Positions 1 to 8,550 of a DNA stretch of 64,000 nt are shown in pieces. The stretch spans positions 124,499 through 188,498 of the forward strand of contig NVXE01000008.1 of assembly GCA_002746975.1 (NCBI GenBank), in the 5' to 3' direction. The DNA is from Bacteroidota bacterium (GTDB lineage: Bacteria > Bacteroidota > Bacteroidia > Flavobacteriales_D > Sanyastnellaceae). The notes under the pieces were generated by a model that did not search any database, was not told where the DNA came from, and was given only the letters and a program-made list of their open reading frames with translations. The position numbers and the translations under genes were made by a program. Positions within the stretch are counted from its first letter, which is position 1. Each line of letters begins with the position of its first letter.

Positions 1-1607
1 GAATCTGACGTTATAACTATCTCAATCCCATCTCGTATGACCTTAAAGAAATATGGCCCAGGAAATGCGATAGTATCCATTTCTGTAGGTGGCGACCAAC
101 CTACATTGACTGAACCATCAATACCCGTTACTATTACATCTGCATGAGTCATAACAGGGACGTCTTTTACTATGGTGGCACAAACTTCATCACTCGCTAA
201 TGACTCAGAGCCATCATCGAAACGCATAACTATTCTATAGCAATATGTAGCTCCGAAAGACAGTAAATCATCATCAACATAGGAGGTGAGTCCCAAATCT
301 GAATTGCTAGCGATGAGATCATAACCCAAATCATCTGGTACACCTGTTTCACATACCGTAGGTTCCCATTCAGAAGGTTCTAATTTTCTGTAAATGTCAT
401 GAAAACCAGCCTCTCTCTGCCAGTTTTCTAACTCATCGCTGCACACCCCTCCGCTCCAACTCAAGAGCATGGTATTACCCACAGGCTCTACAACTACATT
501 TTCAACTGCTGGTGCAACAATTCTAACATAAGCGGTTGAGATGTCGGTTAGTGGCACTGCTTGACCTTGGTCGGTTGCCTTAAATATGACTTGATATGGG
601 GCGAGACGTACTTCAGCACAAGTCGGAGCCCAAGCGAACTCTCCTATCCCTCCTCCCAGGTTAGTAAATATTGCCGGGTGCGCAACCTCACTTATAGGAC
701 CTCCTACTGCGTTGAGGGTGATATTATCACCATCAGGATCACTCGCGTTTACATACCAAGTTAAAAAAGATCCTGCAACTATGCATGTATCTGGTTGTTC
801 TGCAACTTCTGGAGGTTGATTCGAGCAGACTTGTACGTCGATCTGCATATCGCGTACAACTTCCCCTACTTTTCGTAATAATCCACCTACTTCCCTCCAC
901 TCTTCTACTCGTATCGCAATGTTATACTCCCCTACGATTTGTGGACTAGACCAAACTACATCTCCAGTAAACTCGTCAATTTCGAACAAGTCATCCGCAG
1001 GGCTAACTTCATCTGGAAATATATAAGTAGGTATTGGATCTCCATTAAAGCCCCGACACGCAACTAATGTAAAAGTCAAAAGATCTCCATCTTCATCAAA
1101 AGCAGCCGGATTATGAATCCACTCTCGATTTAAACATGCGTTCTCAGTTGCTGGATTTAACAATTGAACACTGTTATTATGTCCAGCTTGAGGGTCAATA
1201 ATAAGCAACGACCTAATCGCAAACGGTGTATCTACCGAGCCCACCATATTTAGCACCCCCTCATTTCTATTTGGATCCTCAACCTTAATCTCGAACTCTC
1301 CCGGCCCGCCATAAGTGTGGGTGCCTCTGTAAGTATTAACCTTTATATCGCCTATCAGAATATTAATGGATTCTCTTTCTAACGAATCCATATCCAAACC
1401 ATTCTCATCTCCCCACGTAAGAAATAAGATAGGTCTGTCAGCTAAAGCAGAGGCCTTTGTGTAAGTCGTTATTAACACCTCATATGTTAAGCCATCTACG
1501 TGCTTGTACGTAATTTCTCCTGCCCTATTATGAGTAGCGCGTGCCGTTGTAGCAAAACAAACTACACTTAACATTAATAACACTTGTCTATTTACGAGCC
1601 TGAACAT
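1..1607 (-). CDS. Large secreted surface protein, N-terminal part (runs off left edge)
   Basis: The minus strand is open from an ATG at 1607-1605 to the window edge, giving about 535 visible residues. The first ~24 residues (MFRLVNRQVLLMLSVVC...ARA) form a signal peptide. The rest is rich in beta-sandwich-like segments, including HNRAGEITYKHVDGLTYEV near the N-terminus, two repeat-like blocks ending in ASDPDGDNITL and AFDEDGDLLTF (cadherin/PKD-style 'D-DGD' turns), and a fibronectin III-like stretch (NTMLLSWSGG). This layout matches flavobacterial proteins that usually end in a gliding-motility-associated (type B) T9SS sorting domain, but that C-terminus is outside the window, so secretion by T9SS is inferred. 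It is divergent from pdxA. A TAACTTCG box lies at 1614-1621 upstream of the start. Confidence 0.8.
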   Translation of the reverse strand, partial: MFRLVNRQVLLMLSVVCFATTARATHNRAGEITYKHVDGLTYEVLITTYTKASALADRPILFLTWGDENGLDMDSLERESINILIGDIKVNTYRGTHTYGGPGEFEIKVEDPNRNEGVLNMVGSVDTPFAIRSLLIIDPQAGHNNSVQLLNPATENACLNREWIHNPAAFDEDGDLLTFTLVACRGFNGDPIPTYIFPDEVSPADDLFEIDEFTGDVVWSSPQIVGEYNIAIRVEEWREVGGLLRKVGEVVRDMQIDVQVCSNQPPEVAEQPDTCIVAGSFLTWYVNASDPDGDNITLNAVGGPISEVAHPAIFTNLGGGIGEFAWAPTCAEVRLAPYQVIFKATDQGQAVPLTDISTAYVRIVAPAVENVVVEPVGNTMLLSWSGGVCSDELENWQREAGFHDIYRKLEPSEWEPTVCETGVPDDLGYDLIASNSDLGLTSYVDDDLLSFGATYCYRIVMRFDDGSESLASDEVCATIVKDVPVMTHADVIVTGIDGSVNVGWSPPTEMDTIAFPGPYFFKVIRDGIEIVITSD

Positions 1608-1635
1608 ATAAGACGAAGTTACGTAACTATGTCGC

Positions 1636-1643
1636 TACCTTTG
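1636..1643 (+). promoter_or_regulatory. Bacteroidota-type -7 box upstream of pdxA
   Basis: TACCTTTG matches the TAnnTTTG -7 element of the Bacteroidota primary sigma factor and sits 21 bases before the pdxA ATG at 1665. No convincing TTTG -33 element is seen. It also helps choose the start: an upstream in-frame start at 1584 would lie before the promoter. Confidence 0.5.
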
Positions 1644-1664
1644 GTCTTAATAAAAAGACTACTT

Positions 1665-2717
1665 ATGCGCATAGGATTAACTGCAGGGGACCCAAATGGA
1701 ATAGGTATAGAAACTATTCTACGTGTATTTGAAGATGATAGAATGCTGAGTGACCTTACTCCTATTCTGTATGCTTCTTCAAACCTTGTAAATTCAAACT
1801 TAGAGGCGATTGGAGTAAAAGATCTAAACTGGAAAATTATTGATTCAGCTGAGAATGCCAAACCTGGAATATTAAATGTCATTTCTGTAGATGATGATTT
1901 TAAGATCTCTCCAGGCGAGCTTTCTTCTGAGGCGGGCGGATATTCTTTTAAGTCACTTGAAAAAGCGGTTGATGATTTGGCCTCCACTAAGACTGAAGTT
2001 CTAGTAACAGCTCCTATCAATAAGGATGCAATAACTCAGGCTGGGTTTAAATTTCCAGGACATACAGAATATTTAGCTCACATGGCTAATGCAGATGATG
2101 TGTTAATGTTTCTCGTGGCTGATAGTCTCAGAATAGGGATTGTAACTGGACATATTGCGCTTAAAGACGTAGCCACATCCTTAACTGGAGCAGCTATTAA
2201 AAGTAAACTAGCCATTATGAACGAATCCCTACTACGCGATTTCGGTTGCGCATCGCCTCGCATCGCCGTCCTAGGGCTTAATCCTCATGCAGGAGACAAT
2301 GGTCTTATGGGCGACGAGGAAAAGAACATTATCTCCCCGGTGATTCGTGATGCATGTTCATCTGGAATGAATGTTTTCGGTCCTTATGCCGCAGATGGTT
2401 TCTTCGGTTCTGGAGCTTACAAAGATTTCGATGGAGTACTCGCAATGTACCACGACCAAGGTTTAGCTCCCTTTAAAGCCATGAGTTTCGGCAGAGGTGT
2501 TAACTTCACAGCTGGTCTTCCTATTGTTAGAACAAGCCCTGACCACGGCACTGGATTCGATATTGCGGGAAAAGGAATGGCGTCTGCTGACTCTATGCGC
2601 TCTGCAATCTTCTTAGCCCAGGACATTCGCAAGAACAGAGTCGAGTATAAAGAACTAACCTCAAACCCTTTGGAGATAACCCCTCAAAGGAAAGAATATC
2701 GAGATTCTAGACGTTAG
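1665..2717 (+). CDS. pdxA: 4-hydroxythreonine-4-phosphate dehydrogenase PdxA
   Basis: 350 residues, the usual length for PdxA, which oxidises and decarboxylates 4-phosphohydroxy-threonine in the DXP-dependent vitamin B6 pathway in the cytosol. Hallmarks in order are the N-terminal GLTAGDPNGIGIE, the APINKDAI segment, and the three metal-binding His regions FPGHTEYLA, GLNPHAGDNG and LAMYHDQGLAPFK. The start at 1665 is chosen because MRIGLTAGDPNG is the family N-terminus and a TAnnTTTG box precedes it. The reading frame is open further upstream but would overlap the divergent neighbour. One CCAAACC heptamer lies inside (1858). Confidence 0.95.
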   Translation: MRIGLTAGDPNGIGIETILRVFEDDRMLSDLTPILYASSNLVNSNLEAIGVKDLNWKIIDSAENAKPGILNVISVDDDFKISPGELSSEAGGYSFKSLEKAVDDLASTKTEVLVTAPINKDAITQAGFKFPGHTEYLAHMANADDVLMFLVADSLRIGIVTGHIALKDVATSLTGAAIKSKLAIMNESLLRDFGCASPRIAVLGLNPHAGDNGLMGDEEKNIISPVIRDACSSGMNVFGPYAADGFFGSGAYKDFDGVLAMYHDQGLAPFKAMSFGRGVNFTAGLPIVRTSPDHGTGFDIAGKGMASADSMRSAIFLAQDIRKNRVEYKELTSNPLEITPQRKEYRDSRR

Positions 2718-2750
2718 AATATCTGTTTTTCACTGAATTGCAAAAAAGTC

Positions 2751-2781
2751 TTGGGAACCTGTTAGGGATACACTATCTTTG
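2751..2781 (+). promoter_or_regulatory. Promoter of the yceD-rpmF pair
   Basis: TTG at 2751-2753, a 20-base spacer and TATCTTTG at 2774-2781 match the Bacteroidota TTTG/TAnnTTTG promoter. The yceD ATG follows 21 bases after the -7 box. Confidence 0.6.
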
Positions 2782-2802
2782 CCGTCCCGAAATTTGGACG
2801 GA

Positions 2803-3306
2803 ATGAATCCTTTGGCAAATTATAGAATCCCTTTCATGGGGCTTAAGCCTGGAAATCACGAATTCCAAGTGGACGTGGACTCGGAGTTCTTTGCTTGCTT
2901 CCCTGAATCAGAAATCCAGAGTGCTAATGGCACTGTGGGGGTAATTCTTGAGTACACAAAAACGACAATGACATTGCGTTTAAGTCTCAATCTTACATGG
3001 AAAGTACCTTGCGGACGTTGTCTAGAGGAACTGACGTTTCCCCTTCTTCACGAAGAGCGTATCGCTATTCGTTTTGGAGAGAAAACGGAAATTACTGAGT
3101 CGTTATGGATCTTAGGTAAAAATGAGTATGACTTAGATTTAAGCCAAATCATTTACGAGATGTCTCATCTCGCGCTACCTAGCAATAAAGTTCATGAAAA
3201 TGAATCTGACTGCGATCCTAATATGCTTGGTTACACCATGAATGAATCAGAAGAAGAAAGCGAAAAACCTTCGGACCCTCGATGGGACGCATTGAAGAAC
3301 TTGTAA
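2803..3306 (+). CDS. YceD/DUF177 family protein
   Basis: 167 residues. The CGRCLEEL motif (CxxC) in the middle and the acidic C-terminal part are typical of DUF177/YceD, which is almost always encoded just before the L32 gene and is linked to 23S rRNA accumulation. Here rpmF starts 10 bases after the stop, so the two should be co-transcribed. The ATG at 2803 is preferred over an in-frame TTG at 2779, because that TTG lies inside the promoter -7 box. Confidence 0.88.
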   Translation: MNPLANYRIPFMGLKPGNHEFQVDVDSEFFACFPESEIQSANGTVGVILEYTKTTMTLRLSLNLTWKVPCGRCLEELTFPLLHEERIAIRFGEKTEITESLWILGKNEYDLDLSQIIYEMSHLALPSNKVHENESDCDPNMLGYTMNESEEESEKPSDPRWDALKNL

Positions 3307-3316
3307 TAATACCTAA

Positions 3317-3505
3317 ATGGCACATCCTAAAAACCGGCAGAGTAAGACCCGTACACGTAAACGTCGTACGCACTACACGGCAACAGCACCAAACGTAAGT
3401 ACCTGCCCTACAACTGGTCAACCTCATATGTTCCATCGCGCTCACTGGCACGAAGGAAAGCTCTACTACAAGGGCAAGGTTGTTATGGAACGCGAAGAAG
3501 CATAG
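3317..3505 (+). CDS. rpmF: 50S ribosomal protein L32
   Basis: 62 residues beginning [20 protein letters not shown], the characteristic basic N-terminus of bacterial L32, followed by [16 protein letters not shown] and [15 protein letters not shown]. It is a component of the large ribosomal subunit. It directly follows the DUF177 gene in the classical yceD-rpmF arrangement and is followed by a strong terminator. The normal four-Cys zinc site is not present (only one Cys is visible). Confidence 0.97.
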   Translation: MAHPKNRQSKTRTRKRRTHYTATAPNVSTCPTTGQPHMFHRAHWHEGKLYYKGKVVMEREEA

Positions 3506-3542
3506 ATCTTCTTTGTCGTTAAGCTGATTACAAATAGAATTG

Positions 3543-3566
3543 AAGGGGGCTTCTGCCCCCTTTTAT
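3543..3566 (+). terminator. Rho-independent terminator after rpmF
   Basis: An 8-bp stem AAGGGGGC / GCCCCCTT with a TTCT loop is followed by a T-rich run. It sits about 40 bases after the rpmF stop and closes the yceD-rpmF unit. Confidence 0.85.
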
Positions 3567-3653
3567 ATTCATAGACATTTTATTTTGCTAGGTTATACAC
3601 CTTCAACGGTTAAGACTACTGTTAAAAACACTCTTTTGTAAGAGATAGGCCTA

Positions 3654-3661
3654 TAACTTTG
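3654..3661 (+). promoter_or_regulatory. -7 box upstream of fabH
   Basis: TAACTTTG fits the Bacteroidota -7 element, with TTTG at 3635-3638 as a possible but short-spaced -33 element. The fabH ATG is 18 bases downstream. Confidence 0.45.
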
Positions 3662-3679
3662 GCCCTCAATAACTTTATT

Positions 3680-4675
3680 ATGAGAGCAGCTATTACATGT
3701 GTCGCAGGATACGTTCCCGATGACCTACTCACAAATGCCGATTTAACGGAAATGGTAGATACTAATGACGAGTGGATTAAATCTCGTACTGGTATCTCAC
3801 AACGCCATATTCTCAAAGACCCACTCAAAGCAACTTCAGACATGGGCGCTGAGGCAGTAAAAACACTGTGTGAGAAAAGAGGCATTGACCCTTCTGAAAT
3901 TGATATTATCATAACTGCTACAGTAACCCCAGATATGATGTTCCCGTCAACTTCAAATTTAATAGCTCAAAAAGTAGGAGCAACTAAAGCTTGGGGATTT
4001 GATTTAAGTGCCGCCTGTTCTGGGTTCATGTTTGCACTGACAACTGGAACTCAATTTATCCAAAATGGGACCTACAAAAAAGTTGTAGTTGTGGGAGCAG
4101 ATAAAATGAGTTCTATCGTTGATTACACAGATAGAACTACATGCATTCTTTTTGGTGACGGTGCAGGCGCCGTTCTCCTTGAGCCTTCTGAGGACGAAGA
4201 AAATGGGATTATTGATCACATTCATTACTGTGATGGAGAAGGAGCAAGCTTCTTAAGACAAGAAGGTGGTGGATCTCTAAACCCTGCATCTCATGAAACA
4301 GTTGACAAAAAAATGCACTTCCTATTCCAAGACGGTAAGCCAGTTTTTAAGGCAGCTGTTACTGGAATGGCTGATGTCAGCTACGAAATAATGGAACGAA
4401 ATGGCCTTACAGGTGATGATGTCGCATGGCTAGTTCCTCACCAAGCAAACCTTAGAATTATCGACGCTACACAAAGACGTATGGGGGTTGATAGGGAAAA
4501 GGTTATGATAAATATTCAAGACTACGGAAATACAACCGCAGCAACAATTCCACTCTGTCTTAGAGACTGGGAGAACCAGTTAAAAAAGGGAGATAATTTA
4601 ATACTCGCAGCCTTTGGAGGTGGATTCACTTGGGGATCTATTTACTTGAAATGGGCATACGATACAGATTCTTAA
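3680..4675 (+). CDS. fabH: 3-oxoacyl-ACP synthase III (FabH)
   Basis: 331 residues, thiolase fold. It condenses acetyl-CoA with malonyl-ACP to start fatty acid synthesis. The catalytic triad is visible: Cys113 in [10 protein letters not shown], His in [11 protein letters not shown] and Asn in [10 protein letters not shown]. The start at 3680 ([15 protein letters not shown]) gives the usual FabH N-terminus; a TTG seven codons earlier overlaps the promoter box and is rejected. The acetyl-CoA carboxylase genes accB and accC follow, consistent with a shared role in initiating lipid synthesis. Confidence 0.95.
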   Translation: MRAAITCVAGYVPDDLLTNADLTEMVDTNDEWIKSRTGISQRHILKDPLKATSDMGAEAVKTLCEKRGIDPSEIDIIITATVTPDMMFPSTSNLIAQKVGATKAWGFDLSAACSGFMFALTTGTQFIQNGTYKKVVVVGADKMSSIVDYTDRTTCILFGDGAGAVLLEPSEDEENGIIDHIHYCDGEGASFLRQEGGGSLNPASHETVDKKMHFLFQDGKPVFKAAVTGMADVSYEIMERNGLTGDDVAWLVPHQANLRIIDATQRRMGVDREKVMINIQDYGNTTAATIPLCLRDWENQLKKGDNLILAAFGGGFTWGSIYLKWAYDTDS

Positions 4676-4715
4676 CGATCAGGTAGTACCTTTCCGACCT
4701 GAAAATCATGATATC

Positions 4716-5231
4716 ATGAAAATAACTGAAATTCAAGACCTTATAAAATTCATCGCTAAAGCAGGTGTTACTGAGGTAGAAATAGAACAAAAGGACTTTA
4801 AGATTATTATAAAGTCTGAAATGCCTAGAGGTCGCAAAAAGGGCATGGATGAACCTTATGTTCAGCATATTCAAGTCCCTGTAGCTGCTGGAATGCCTAT
4901 GATGGATGGAATGTCGCCTATGGCCGCGCCTGTTGCAGCGCCTGTTGCAGCAGCACCCTCTTCCGAAGCTTCTAGTGAAGACACTTCTAACTTAATTGAA
5001 GTTAAGTCTCCTATGATAGGTACATTCTACCGTCGTCCTAGCCCAGATAAAGATCCATTTATGGAAGTGGGTAATATGATTAAGGAAGGTGATGTGGTGT
5101 GTGTAATCGAGGCGATGAAGCTCTTTAATGAAATCGAATCTGAGGTAAAAGGTAAAATCGTAAAATTCCTTGTTGAGGATAATACTCCTGTGGAATACGA
5201 TCAACCTTTATTCTTAGTCGAGCCTTCTTAA
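4716..5231 (+). CDS. accB: Biotin carboxyl carrier protein of acetyl-CoA carboxylase
   Basis: 171 residues. There is an N-terminal region of about 50 residues, a Pro/Ala/Met-rich linker ([16 protein letters not shown]) and a C-terminal biotinyl domain with the [13 protein letters not shown] motif. Lys135 is the expected biotinylation site. It carries the carboxyl group between the biotin carboxylase (accC, 27 bases downstream) and the carboxyltransferase, whose genes are not in the window. Confidence 0.95.
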   Translation: MKITEIQDLIKFIAKAGVTEVEIEQKDFKIIIKSEMPRGRKKGMDEPYVQHIQVPVAAGMPMMDGMSPMAAPVAAPVAAAPSSEASSEDTSNLIEVKSPMIGTFYRRPSPDKDPFMEVGNMIKEGDVVCVIEAMKLFNEIESEVKGKIVKFLVEDNTPVEYDQPLFLVEPS

Positions 5232-5258
5232 CCCTTCGTAAACGAAGTCCTTTAAATC

Positions 5259-6593
5259 ATGTTTAAGAAGATCCTCATAGCCAATAGAGGCGAGATTGCG
5301 CTACGCGTCATCCGTACTTGTAGAGAGATGGGCATTGCTACTGTCGCTGTATATTCAACAGCCGATAAAGAAAGCCTGCCTGTAAGATTTGCTGATGAAG
5401 CTGTATGCATAGGTCCACCACCTAGTGCTGATAGTTATCTAAATATTCCAAACATTATTGCTGCTGCAGAGATTACGAATGCAGATGCGATACACCCTGG
5501 ATACGGCTTCCTTTCTGAGAACGCTAATTTCTCAAGAATTTGTGCTGAAAACAACATCAAATTTATTGGAGCTAGCTCTGATATGATTGATTCTATGGGA
5601 GACAAGGCTGCAGCTAAGACTACCATGAAAAATGCCGGTGTCCCTACAATTCCAGGATCAGAGGGCCTACTAGATTCTTACGAAGATGCTCTTAAATGTG
5701 CTAATGATATGGGCTACCCTATCATGATGAAAGCTACAGCTGGGGGTGGGGGTAAGGGAATGGCTCTTTGCAATAACGATGAAGAATTAGAGTACGCTTG
5801 GGAAAACACACGTCGTGAAGCTGCTGCAGCTTTCGGTAACGATGCTATGTACATGGAGAAGTTTATCATGGAGCCTCGTCATATAGAAATTCAAATTGCT
5901 TCTGATTACCGTGGAAAAGCATGTCACCTATCTGAACGTGACTGTTCTATTCAACGACGTCATCAAAAATTAGTCGAGGAGACTCCATCTCCATTTATGA
6001 CTGACGAACTTCGTAAAAAAATGGGGGATGCTGCTGTTCTCGCAGCAGAAACCGTGAAATATGAAGGAGTGGGTACAGTAGAATTCTTAGTTGATGCGGA
6101 TCGCAATTTCTACTTCATGGAGATGAATACTCGTATCCAAGTAGAGCATACTATTACTGAGGAAGTCATTAACTACGACCTTATCAAGGAGCAAATAAAA
6201 CTAGCTGCCGGAGAGAAAATTAGCGGACGCAACCACTTCCCTACCATGCATGCTATTCAGTGTCGTATTAATGCTGAGGATCCTGATCGCAATTTCGCTC
6301 CATGTCCTGGTACAATTACTCATTATCACCAGCCTGGTGGTCATGGGGTACGTGTGGACACTCACGCTTATGCTGGGTACCGCATCCCGCCCTTCTATGA
6401 CAGTATGATCGCTAAACTCATAGTTGTAGCCCAAACCCGTGAAGAGGCAATCACAAAGATGGAGCGAGCTCTAGACGAGTACATTATTGAAGGTGTAAAG
6501 ACCACAATTCCATTCCACCAACGCTTAATGAAGAACGAAAAATTTCGTTCTGGAAACTTCACTACGAAGTTTATGGAGGAAGAGAATATCTAA
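5259..6593 (+). CDS. accC: Biotin carboxylase subunit of acetyl-CoA carboxylase
   Basis: 444 residues, the full family length. The N-terminal domain [20 protein letters not shown], the ATP-grasp glycine loop [24 protein letters not shown] and the catalytic [10 protein letters not shown] segment are all present. It carboxylates the biotin of AccB using ATP and bicarbonate. It is in an apparent operon with accB, and is convergent with the gene at 6703. A weak GTTTAAT/ATTAAAC hairpin at 6646-6661 lies between them. Confidence 0.96.
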   Translation: MFKKILIANRGEIALRVIRTCREMGIATVAVYSTADKESLPVRFADEAVCIGPPPSADSYLNIPNIIAAAEITNADAIHPGYGFLSENANFSRICAENNIKFIGASSDMIDSMGDKAAAKTTMKNAGVPTIPGSEGLLDSYEDALKCANDMGYPIMMKATAGGGGKGMALCNNDEELEYAWENTRREAAAAFGNDAMYMEKFIMEPRHIEIQIASDYRGKACHLSERDCSIQRRHQKLVEETPSPFMTDELRKKMGDAAVLAAETVKYEGVGTVEFLVDADRNFYFMEMNTRIQVEHTITEEVINYDLIKEQIKLAAGEKISGRNHFPTMHAIQCRINAEDPDRNFAPCPGTITHYHQPGGHGVRVDTHAYAGYRIPPFYDSMIAKLIVVAQTREEAITKMERALDEYIIEGVKTTIPFHQRLMKNEKFRSGNFTTKFMEEENI

Positions 6594-6702
6594 ACGATAA
6601 GATTAAGGTCTAACTAGTACTTCCTAAAGATTAACCTGCTACGCAGTTTAATCCATTAAACAACGTACAACTCGGACAAGAAAAATGTTTCGTTAGGTTT
6701 AC

Positions 6703-7185
6703 CTATCGCTTTAAAATCCCAGTAGTACTGTGTCCTGGTAATAACGGCACAGAATACACCGTCCCGCCAGCCGCTCGAACTTCCTTAGAACCAACGATAT
6801 AGGCCGGGTTAGCGGTGTCGATGCATGAGGGGTCGTAATCGCCGCCCTTTACGAGCACGTGGGGGGAGAGAGCGATAATTAGATCTAGGGGCGTGTCTGA
6901 CTCGAAAATAATGACTGCGTCTACACATGATAGGGCGGAAAGGAGTCGTGCTCGGTCTTGCTCACTATGGATGGGACGATCTGGGGCTTTGTTGAGTCGA
7001 CGAACGCTAGAGTCGGAATTGATACCTACTATCAGGCGCGTTCCGTGAGCAAGTGCGGATTCTAGGGAATGTAAATGACCCACATGTAAGACATCGAATA
7101 CACCATTCGTAAAAACAATCCTTTCCCCTTCAGATTCCCATTTCTGCTTTTCTTCGAGAAGTGAATTAAGAGAGAATAGGGACAT
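6703..7185 (-). CDS. rfaE2: D-glycero-beta-D-manno-heptose 1-phosphate adenylyltransferase
   Basis: 160 residues, a nucleotidyltransferase of the HldE C-terminal domain (RfaE domain II) type. The motifs FTNGVFDVLHVGHLHSLE (HxGH ATP site), KGGDYDP and the C-terminal STTGILKR are diagnostic. It makes ADP-heptose for lipopolysaccharide core or other heptosylated glycans. The stand-alone form without the kinase domain is common in Bacteroidota. It is the last gene of a minus-strand run and follows a flippase-like membrane protein by 25 bases. Confidence 0.92.
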   Translation of the reverse strand: MSLFSLNSLLEEKQKWESEGERIVFTNGVFDVLHVGHLHSLESALAHGTRLIVGINSDSSVRRLNKAPDRPIHSEQDRARLLSALSCVDAVIIFESDTPLDLIIALSPHVLVKGGDYDPSCIDTANPAYIVGSKEVRAAGGTVYSVPLLPGHSTTGILKR

Positions 7186-7210
7186 GATGCGAGAGTGAGG
7201 GTGCGAGTGT

Positions 7211-8167
7211 TTATTTGATCTTCTTTAAAGAAAATCGGTGATAAGCTAGAAAAATGTATCCTAAAGCGCCTGAAAATATTATCATTGAGGTTTGTGTAAG
7301 CCAAACAACATTACCTACTGCAACACCTACTAGTTTATCATAACCGAGAGATTCAAAACCTAAAGTAACTGCCCATTGATAAGAGCCTATGCCTCCTGGA
7401 GCTGGGAAAACCATTCCGAATCCTCCCGACACCATAACCCACAATGAATCGAAAACTCCTATTCCGCTTGATCCTTTCATTGAAGAATACAGGAAATAAG
7501 ACATTAGGAAATACATAATCCAAATAAATAAAGTATGAAGTATGAAGGCTGACCTGTTCTTCATCGCTAGAACACTTTTAATACCATCTCCAATACCAGC
7601 TACAAATTCAGCGATTTTTGTGCTTTTTTTGACAAAAAGAATACCTACTATAATGAACACGACCATTATTAAGGCCAAAACCATGAGAGTATTACCCTCA
7701 GGAATAGAGATTTGGCCTAAAAGAATGAGAACGGCATCAAAATTCGTTACGAAGGCAATGCTCATAAAAAGGAATAACATTATCAGGTCCACAACACGCT
7801 CAGTAATAACAGTTCCGAAAAGCTTATTTACTGGAATATTATCTGTGGAATTTAGCGCAGCACATCTCACTAATTCGCCAGAACGAGGGACGAAAGTATT
7901 CGAGAAATAACCAAATGCGACAGCACAAACTGCCCTAAAACCCGACGCTTTGTAACCCATAGGCTCAAGCAGAATCAGCCATCTCAACCCTCTACTTACT
8001 ATTGCCAGAAAACCCATTGTGAATGTAATGGCAACAGCCCACCACGGTGCAGACGACATATAATCAAAAAGCTCTGCTTTGTCTTCAACCATATCCATTA
8101 ATTTCACAAAAAGGAGGACACCTATTGCAAAAAAAGCGAGAAGAGTAAGAGCTTTTTTCAGATTCAT
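7211..8167 (-). CDS. Flippase-like integral membrane protein (UPF0104/LPG synthase TM type)
   Basis: 318 residues with about eight hydrophobic segments and the signatures SRGLRWLILLEPMG, FVPRSGELVRCAAL and VFPAPGGIGSYQWAV, the conserved motifs of the PF03706 family (membrane part of lysylphosphatidylglycerol synthases and relatives). The catalytic soluble domain is absent, so lipid or glycan translocation is an inference. It starts one base after panD ends, so translation is probably coupled. A distant paralogue lies at 13125. Confidence 0.8.
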   Translation of the reverse strand: MNLKKALTLLAFFAIGVLLFVKLMDMVEDKAELFDYMSSAPWWAVAITFTMGFLAIVSRGLRWLILLEPMGYKASGFRAVCAVAFGYFSNTFVPRSGELVRCAALNSTDNIPVNKLFGTVITERVVDLIMLFLFMSIAFVTNFDAVLILLGQISIPEGNTLMVLALIMVVFIIVGILFVKKSTKIAEFVAGIGDGIKSVLAMKNRSAFILHTLFIWIMYFLMSYFLYSSMKGSSGIGVFDSLWVMVSGGFGMVFPAPGGIGSYQWAVTLGFESLGYDKLVGVAVGNVVWLTQTSMIIFSGALGYIFLAYHRFSLKKIK

Positions 8168-8168
8168 T

Positions 8169-8519
8169 CTATATTAATTTGTTAGTTGCTGTATCGGGAA
8201 ACACTACTGTAGGGGTGAATGATTTAGCCTCTTCTATGGTAAGCATTCCGTAAGCTACAACAATAATTATATCGCCAGGAGCACATCTTCTAGCTGCAGG
8301 CCCATTAAGACAAACAACTCCCGAGCCTCTTTCCCCTACAATTGTGTAAGTCTCGATTCTTTCGCCGTTGTTTACGTTTACTATTTGGACTTTTTCACCT
8401 TCAACAAGGCCAGCTGCATCGAGCAAATCCTCATCTATAGTGACACTTCCTACATAATTAAGATCCGCTTGAGTAACTGTAAGACGGTGCAGCTTGGAGC
8501 GCATAACTGTTATTAGCAT
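8169..8519 (-). CDS. panD: Aspartate 1-decarboxylase precursor
   Basis: 116 residues, full length. It decarboxylates L-aspartate to beta-alanine for pantothenate and CoA synthesis. The self-cleavage site Gly24-Ser25 in NYVGSVTID (source of the pyruvoyl cofactor), Lys9 and the C-terminal ILVVAYG-like segment ([10 protein letters not shown]) are visible. A TATTTTTG box lies exactly four bases upstream of the ATG, so the message may be leaderless. Confidence 0.96.
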   Translation of the reverse strand: MLITVMRSKLHRLTVTQADLNYVGSVTIDEDLLDAAGLVEGEKVQIVNVNNGERIETYTIVGERGSGVVCLNGPAARRCAPGDIIIVVAYGMLTIEEAKSFTPTVVFPDTATNKLI

Positions 8520-8523
8520 GGTG

Positions 8524-8531
8524 CAAAAATA
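8524..8531 (-). promoter_or_regulatory. -7 box four bases before panD ATG
   Basis: On the minus strand TATTTTTG is followed by CACC and the panD ATG. A transcription start about five bases after the box would fall on or next to the ATG, implying a leaderless mRNA. Confidence 0.55.
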
Positions 8532-8550
8532 GTGATTCTTTTATTGTAAA

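Noticed and set aside
561..764. Plus-strand frame of 67 codons
   Set aside because: It lies opposite the large secreted-protein gene, which has a clear signal peptide and continuous protein-like sequence on the minus strand.
6646..6661. GTTTAAT/ATTAAAC hairpin between accC and rfaE2 as a terminator
   Set aside because: A seven-bp AT-rich stem without a T run is too weak to call.
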